The translations under genes were made by a program, and so were the position numbers. 64,000 bases of DNA from Zeus faber (lineage: Eukaryota; Chordata; Actinopteri; Zeiformes; Zeidae): the NCBI GenBank assembly GCA_960531495.1, contig OY482846.1, forward strand, positions 51,660,152-51,724,151. The letters run 5' to 3'. Below, piece after piece: positions 58,350 to 64,000 of the stretch (positions are counted from its first letter, which is position 1; each line of letters begins with the position of its first letter). The notes under the pieces are model-generated. The model was not told the origin of the DNA. It did not search any database and worked only from the letters and a program-made list of their open reading frames with translations.

Positions 58350-61300
58350 CTGCTCCAAGATACAAACAACACAACACATTTATACAAACAACACATTTAT
58401 ACAAACAACCAAACACATTTATACAAACAACCAAACACATTTATACAAACACCACATTTATACAAACAACCAAACACATTTATACAAACAACCAAACACG
58501 TTTATACAAACAACCAAACACATTTATACAAACACCACATTTATACAAACACCACATTTATACAAACACCACATTTATACAAACAACCAAACACATTTAT
58601 ACAAACAACCAAACACGTTTATACAAACAACCAAACACGTTTATACAAACAACCAAACACGTTTATACAAACAACCAAACACGTTTATACAAACAACCAA
58701 ACACGTTTATACAAACAACCAAACACGTTTATACAAACACCACATTTATACAAACACCACATTTATACAAACACCACATTTATACAAACAACCAAACACA
58801 TTTATACAAACACCACATTTATACAAACACCACATTTATACAAACAACACATTTATACAAACACATTTATACAAACACCACATTTATACAAACAACACAT
58901 TTATACAAACAACCAAACACGTTTATACAAACAACACATTTATACAAACAACACATTTATACAAACAACACATTTATACAAACAACACATTTATACAAAC
59001 AACCAAACACGTTTATACAAACAACACATTTATACAAACAACACATTTATACAAAAAACACATTTATACAAACAACACATTTATACAAACACTTGTATAA
59101 ATATTCTTGTTTCACGGGCAGACAGACACGCAGGCAGACAGACAGACAGGCAGACAGACCTGTTATTCCCTTGCAGGTGGCCTCACAGCTGTCCTTGGAT
59201 TCAAAGTTGTTGTCGTTTCCTTGACAACCGCGGTAGGTGAACTCCTGGCATTGCACGCTGAGCGGGTTGTAGTACCAGCGGGTGAGGTTGTCATGGCAAC
59301 AGCCTAGCTTGGGGGGCTGGGTGCAGCGGGCTGGGGGCGAGAGGGTTTGTTCAGACACGCTACATGACGTAGCTGCTCCAGTTCCTCTCAGCACGTTGTC
59401 ATGACAACGCTGCATGGCAACCGTGTCATTATGGGATGGGCTTGCATGTCTACGAGGCTTCAACACTAGTTTGGCGCCGTCTACAGGACGCAGCATCAAA
59501 CTGCAGCGTCATTTATCCTCCATCAGCACCATCAGTATTGATTGATCAGCTGTGAACTCACCCATGACGGGGTTGACTTTGATCTCCATCAGGGTGGAGA
59601 AGGTGTGGTTCACTGGGGGGGACATGAGAAGTGCTCAGAGTGTGTGTGTGAGCGTATGAGTGTGTGTGTGTGTGTGTGTGTGTCTCACAGGTGGTGCACG
59701 TGGCCTCGTCGGAGCCGTCGCTGCACTGTGGGAACCCGTCGCACTCCAGCGTTGCGTCCAAGCAGCAGCCGTTGCTGCAGATTAACTGCCCTGGTTGACA
59801 GGAGGCGTTGCACTCCTCCACTGCAACAAGGAGCCACAGCGTTTACTGCAGTACAAGTACTAATACACTGACACTGAAGTACTCCAGTACCAGGGAAAAC
59901 GGAGGTGTAGGAGATTCACGTATTTCAGTATTTGCTTGGAACATACTCCATGAAGTACAGATACAGATGTAGTTACTATTCTTTACCTTGGTTGGATGGA
60001 TGGATGGATCTCTCAGAGGAACCTGAGGAAAGAAACATCCCATAATAAGTCAGTCACTTAGACTGTTAATACAGTAAAGTACAGGTTCCTAGGGTTCCTC
60101 AGGTTACCCAAGGATTCTAAGGTTCTCAAGGCTCCTCAGGCTCCTTGGGTTCCCGAGGTTCCTCAGGTTCCTCCCTGTGATGAAGGTGAGACATGGAACC
60201 TTTGACGTTGCTGCAGGCGGCGGAACACTCCTCCTTGGACAGGAAGTTGTTCCTGTTTCCTCTGCAGCCTCCGTACACGAAGGTGTCACAGAGAGCGGTG
60301 GAGGAGTCGTAGCCCCAGCGAGGGAAGCTGGCCCTGCAGGGGCCCACGTTGACGGGCACCAGGCAATGCACTGAGGGGACAAGGTCCAGGTGAGGTTAGA
60401 ACATCGGCACATTGAGGCATGAGGTGCATCCAGACGCTGCTGATCAGTGAATAACCCCCAGAGACCAGAGACTGTCTGTCTGCACATCACGCTGCTGCTT
60501 CCACACTGAAGATAACACACTGACACGCTTCACGACTAGTAGGACTAGTTCATAACTAGTTTGACTGGTTGGGAACTAGTGTGACTAGTTCATAACTAGT
60601 GGGACTCGTTTATAACTAGTAGGTCTAGTTCACAGCTAATTTGTCTAGTTTATAACTAGTATGTTAATTTCCTAATTTGTTTGTCTTGTTTATAACTAGT
60701 TTGTCTGCTCTATAACTAGTTAGTTTGTCTGCTCTATAACTAGTTTGTCTGCTCTATAACTAGTTTGTCTGGTTATGTGTGGAGCGTTTGATTTTGAACT
60801 TCTGAGTCACGATCAGGTTCTGATTCTCTGTGATGTGGCGGCTCCTTCAACCCGCTCGGCACCAGGACGACAGCAACTCAATCAAACACACTTTGAGTGG
60901 TTGATCCATTTTGCTGCTCAGTCAACGCTCGTTCCAGAAATATTCCGCTAACGGTGCCAAGTTGGTTCCCAACCACCGGCTCGCGGACGGTGTCGGGCCG
61001 TGGGGTATTTGGTGTGAGAACGCAGGCGGGATTTTTCAGGTGCGATCTGCTCTGCAGCAGCAGGAAGCAGAGTAAATGAAATACGTCCAGAATCTTAATT
61101 TGCTTGGAGAAAAATGGCACTACTGCTCCTACTACTACTTCTACTACTACTGCTACTGCTACTACTACTACTGCTACTACTACTACTGCTACTACTACTG
61201 CTACTGCTACTACTGCTACTACTACTGCTACTGCTCCTACTACTACTTCTACTACTACTGCTACTGCTACTACTGCTACTACTACTGCTACTGCTCCTAC

Positions 61301-63222
61301 TACTACTTCTACTACTACTGCTACTGCTACTACTGCTACTACTACTGCTACTGCTACTACTACTACTGCTACTACTACTGCTACTGCTACTACTTCTACT
61401 ACTACTGCTACTGCTACTACTACTACTGCTACTACTACTACTACTACCGTACCGTCCTGTCTGGGTATGATAGCATCTGTTTTTCTGTTCTTATTTTGGT
61501 GAGTAACAAAAGTTGTGGAATAAGTAACTTACTGTTTATGATTCTAAAGTCTAATTTTGCTACAGATCTTACCTGGTTAATTGTGTTGTTTAAATATTCT
61601 CATGTTTTTGTTATTAATCATTTTTATTATTCAAATAAGTTACTAACCGAGAAACAAGTGTTTTTCTTTACAAATCAAGACAAACAGTCTAACAATGGCA
61701 TAGCAGTGCTGAAACAAATGTTTATCGAGGATTCTGGTAATAACTTTAATTTTATACAGTATTATATTTATCATTAAGTATATGTTTCCTGTTATTAATG
61801 TTAAACTGGACATGAGTCTTACACTGTAGTTTCTAAGGAGCACCACCAGATGGTGCCACCAACCTTGTAGGTGGAGTGATGGGAGGACGTGAAACCACAC
61901 ACACACACACACACACACCCCCCCCAAGGTCACATTCTGGGATATAACACTCCTGTGTGCGTAAACGTGTGTGAGTGTGTGTTTGTGCGTAAACGTGTGT
62001 GAGTGTGTGTTTGTGCGTAAACGTGTGTGAGTGTGTGTTTGTGCGTAAACGTGTGTGAGTGTGTGTTTGTGCGTAAACGTGTGTGAGTGTGTGTTTGTGC
62101 GTAAACGTGTGTGAGTGTGTGTTTGTGCGTAAACGTGTGTGAGTGTGTGTTTGTGCGTAAACGTGTGTGAGTGTGTGTTTGTGCGTAAACGTGTGTGAGT
62201 GTGTGTTTGTGCGTAAACGCGTGTGAGTGTGTGTTTGTGTGTAAACGCGCGTGTGTGTGTGTTTGTGTGTAAACGTGTGTGAGTGTGTGTTTGTGCGTAA
62301 ACGTGTGTGTGTGTGTGTTTGTGCGTAAACGTGTGTGAGTGAGTGTTTGTGTGTAAACGTGTGTGTGTTTGTGTGTAAACGTGTGTGTGTTTGTGTGTGT
62401 GTTTACGTGTGTGTGTTTATATGTTTTATCTGTATCCATGAGACAGACACACCCTCAGTTCAGCCAGAAAACTGGTCAGACAGCCTGTCTCACACACTGA
62501 CAGCCTGTCTCACACACTCAAACTGTAGTTTCATAAATGTAGGAATTACAACCACATGAAAGAGAGAGAGAGACAGAGTGTGTGTGTGAGACTGTTTGTC
62601 TGCCAAAGGATCCATGCTAATGTGGCTGCTTTACAGAAATGTCTCCTAATACACTACTACTAGTATCTACTACTACTACATGCGAATAGTATCTACCACC
62701 ACTACTACTACTACTACCACCTACTACTACTACTACTACTACTACTACTATCTGCCAATAGTATCTACTACTACCACTTACTACTACTACTAGTATCTAC
62801 TACTAGTACATGCCAATAGTATCTACCACCACTACTACTACTACTACTACTACCACCTACTACTAGTATCTGCCAATAGCATCTACTACTACCACCTACT
62901 ACTACTAGTAGTATCTACTACTACTATCTAACAATAGTATCTAGTAGTATCTACTACTTCTACTCACTCACAGCCTGAGAACATTTTGTCATGTCAATGT
63001 CCCAACGTTTGACTCTGAAAACATGTGGTTTCACCAGTGTCGGCCATGTTGGAAGCCACATTCCTGGGTGTAGGACTCACGCTGGCTTTCCTCGGGGCTC
63101 AGCACCAACACCTCCACCTGCGCCGCGGCCGAGCGCCCGTCTGAGTCGCCCACGCTCAGCTGGAAGAGGAAGCTGCCGGGGGTGAGCGAGGAGACGCGCA
63201 GCTGGTCCGCCAGGGCCGTGTG
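58105..63222 (-). CDS. spint1: spint1 (HAI-1): Kunitz-type serine protease inhibitor 1, 3' seven exons
   Basis: A type I membrane protein that inhibits HGF activator, matriptase and related trypsin-like proteases on epithelial surfaces. Visible order: end of the PKD-like domain, Kunitz 1, Ser-rich linker, LDL-receptor class A module, linker, Kunitz 2, transmembrane helix, short cytoplasmic tail. That order and the C-terminus VVYRSTTKPV (human VYNHTTRPL) identify SPINT1; SPINT2 lacks the LDLa and PKD parts. All seven exons join in phase. Kunitz 1 has Arg at P1 (GPCRASF), fitting a trypsin-like target. Kunitz 2 has His at P1 and an extra Cys. Signal peptide, MANSC domain and most of the PKD region lie beyond the right edge. 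Whether this is paralogue a or b of the fish gene cannot be told here. Confidence 0.96.
58358..59098. repeat. (tttatacaaacaaccaaacac)n-type array in a spint1 intron
   Basis: Around 40 units of tttatacaaaca followed by accaaacac or acaca. It fills the intron between the last two exons. Open frames through it are repeat products. Confidence 0.95.
59160..59330 (-). CDS. spint1: spint1 exon: Kunitz domain 2
   Basis: Acceptor CGCCCCCAG, donor GTCTGTCT; 171 bases. Cys spacing C-x8-C-x15-C-x7-C-x12-C-x3-C is kept: CTQPPKLGCCHDN, RWYYNPLSVQC, FTYRGCQGNDNNF, SKDSCEATC. The residue after the second framework Cys (P1) is His, followed by Asp, and an additional Cys sits just before the framework Cys. 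Confidence 0.95.
59562..59612 (-). CDS. spint1: spint1 short exon: linker between LDLa and Kunitz 2
   Basis: Acceptor CCCCCCAG, donor GTGAGTTC; 51 bases encoding LNHTFSTLMEIKVNPVMG with shared end codons. It aligns loosely with the FDELQRI linker of human SPINT1 and keeps the frame between its neighbours. NHT is a potential N-glycosylation site. Confidence 0.85.
59689..59820 (-). CDS. spint1: spint1 exon: LDL-receptor class A module
   Basis: Acceptor GTTGCAG, donor GTGAGACA; 132 bases. CNASCQPGQLICSNGCCLDA, LECDGFPQCSDGSDEATC carries six LDLa cysteines and the calcium-binding acidic motif SDGSDE. The extra CC matches human SPINT1 (SNGCCID). Confidence 0.95.
59987..60022 (-). CDS. spint1: spint1 small exon: Ser-rich linker (36 bases)
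   Basis: Acceptor TTCCTCAG, donor GTAAAGAA; 36 bases encoding GSSERSIHPSNQ with shared codons. Phase 1 on both sides, so it could be skipped without a frameshift. Part of it is a (GGAT)n repeat read on the minus strand as tccatccatcca. Confidence 0.7.
60200..60370 (-). CDS. spint1: spint1 exon: Kunitz domain 1
   Basis: Acceptor CCCCTCAG, donor GTTCCATG; 171 bases. CLVPVNVGPCRASFPRWGYD, STALCDTFVYGGCRGNRNNF and LSKEECSAAC give the standard six cysteines, Arg at P1 and Ala at P1'. In human HAI-1 this domain does the main protease inhibition. Confidence 0.96.
60530..60775. repeat. Degenerate (tataactagtttgtctg)n repeat in a spint1 intron
   Basis: Around 14 ACTAGT-containing units. Nearly the same core word (ACTAGT) as the 21-bp array at 9050. 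Confidence 0.92.
61112..61447. repeat. (CTA/CTG)n triplet array in a spint1 intron
   Basis: About 110 triplets of ctactactactgctactgct type, with larger blocks of about 60 bp repeated. It is open in all three plus frames as poly-Leu, poly-Thr/Ala and poly-Tyr/Cys. Confidence 0.97.
61890..62410. repeat. (AC)n then 28-bp minisatellite (gtgcgtaaacgtgtgtgagt)
   Basis: A short AC run ending in a C run is followed by about 15 copies of a 28-bp unit that carries GTAAACGTG. Confidence 0.95.
62650..62965. repeat. (tac/tagtatctactac)n degenerate array
   Basis: ACT triplets with tagtatctac and tgccaatagtatc insertions, repeated about every 60-100 bp. Confidence 0.92.
63081..63222 (-). CDS. spint1: spint1 exon: end of the PKD-like domain
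   Basis: Acceptor GAACCCAG, donor GTGAGTCC; 142 bases (47 codons + 1). HTALADQLRVSSLTPGSFLF, QLSVGDSDGRSAAAQVEVLV and LSPEESQ look like the last strands of a PKD fold and run into LHCLVPV of Kunitz 1 in frame. The exon is strongly G+C-rich. Confidence 0.9.
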
Positions 63223-63294
63223 CTGGGTTCAACAGAGTCAGAGCTCATTCTTATACACAAGAGATGTTGAATTCCATGTTGTATGCATTACTTT

Positions 63295-63455
63295 ACTGTA
63301 ACAGATGACTTTAACGTAACATGACTTTAACGTAACAGATGACTTTAACGTAACATGACTTTAACGTAACAGATGACTTTAACGTAACATGACTTTAACG
63401 TAACATGACTTTAACGCAATAGATGACTTTAACGTAACAGATGACTATTTAATGC
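63295..63455. repeat. (atgactttaacgtaac)n tandem repeat
   Basis: Around nine copies of 16- or 19-bp units, in the spint1 intron upstream of the PKD exon. Confidence 0.94.
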
Positions 63456-63494
63456 TCCTTAAAGACATTTGACTACATCACCGTGTCATCATAC

Positions 63495-63970
63495 TCAGTA
63501 CCCAGCTCTCAGTACCCATTTTATAGTACACAGTATCCAGCAATAACTCCCTAGTCCTCAGTACCTAGCCCCCAGTACCCAGCACCCAGTTCTCAGTACC
63601 CAGTCCTCAGTACCTAGTCCCGAGTACCCAGCACCCAGTTCTCAGTACCCAGTCCCCAGCACCCAGTACTCAGCCTCCAGTCCTCATTATCCAGCCTCGG
63701 GTACCCAGTCCCTAGTACCCAATTTTAAGTACCCATTATAGAATACTCAGTACCCAGTCCCCAGCCACCGGTGCCTAGCCTCTAGTCCTCATTACCCAGC
63801 CCCAGTACCAAATTCTCAGTACCCATTATAGAATACTCATTACCCAGCCCTCAGTACCCAGTCCCCAGTGCCCAGCCTCAAGTCCTCAGTACCCAGACCC
63901 CAGTAGCCAGCCCTGAGTACCAAGCCCCCAGTCCTCAGTATCCATTACTAAGTCCTCAGCATTCAGTACC
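63495..63970. repeat. (cagtacccagtcctcagt)n degenerate array
   Basis: Imperfect repeats of agtacccagc and ccccagtac to near the right edge; no exon is seen in 63223-64000. Confidence 0.92.
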
Positions 63971-64000
63971 CACTAGGGCTGTCAAACAACGGTTCCATAT

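Noticed and set aside
58195-59240. Open frames of about 300 residues over the tttatacaaaca array
   Set aside because: They lie antisense within a spint1 intron and consist of repeated peptide from the array.

Overview
The window is vertebrate nuclear DNA, most likely from a ray-finned (teleost) fish. Two multi-exon genes with GT-AG introns can be read, both on the minus strand. The interspersed elements are the usual teleost mix: Tc1/mariner copies, Rex1/CR1-type and L2-type LINEs, tRNA-headed SINEs with an L2-like tail, and an L1-like LINE 3' end. By eye, a third or more of the window is minisatellite or microsatellite DNA. I saw no bacterial gene, CRISPR array or operon-like layout, and no retroviral or other virus-derived element.

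Gene 1 (4271 to 25855, minus) is plekhg3, a Rho guanine-nucleotide exchange factor. I resolved 18 coding exons whose splice phases agree throughout, giving about 1,407 residues: a Ser-rich N-terminus, a DH domain, a PH domain and a long disordered tail with conserved islands. The initiator ATG was not found and must lie further upstream (higher coordinates). A possible untranslated first exon and promoter lie near 53.9 to 54.1 kb. Most introns are filled by tandem repeats, including one array of about 5 kb (13.9 to 18.95 kb). Two Tc1-like transposons flank the exon that begins the DH domain.

Gene 2 (58105 to 63222, minus; its 5' part runs off the right edge) is spint1 (HAI-1), a membrane-anchored Kunitz inhibitor of HGF activator, matriptase and related serine proteases. 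Seven exons are visible: the end of the PKD-like domain, Kunitz 1, a linker, an LDL-receptor class A module, a second linker, Kunitz 2, and transmembrane plus cytoplasmic tail. The second Kunitz domain has His at P1 and an extra Cys, which is unusual.

Layout: 1-2440 two tandem arrays; 2441-3784 intergenic; 3785-25855 plekhg3; 26.0-31.6 kb an 11-bp minisatellite split by a nearly full-length Rex1/CR1-type LINE and an L2 fragment; 32.1-39.4 kb a run of minisatellites including a strand-switching CA/GT block; 39.4-47.5 kb simple repeats, a SINE and an inverted-repeat element; 47.7-50.66 kb an L1-like LINE 3' end with a G-rich tail; 50.7-54 kb SINEs and repeats, then the candidate promoter; 54.4-57.2 kb a polypyrimidine array and a second Rex1-type LINE; 57.3-64 kb spint1 and its repeat-filled introns. 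The two genes have no obvious joint function. No previously undescribed coding system was found; the most unusual content is the tandem-repeat landscape, several arrays of which present periodic transcription-factor-like motifs.
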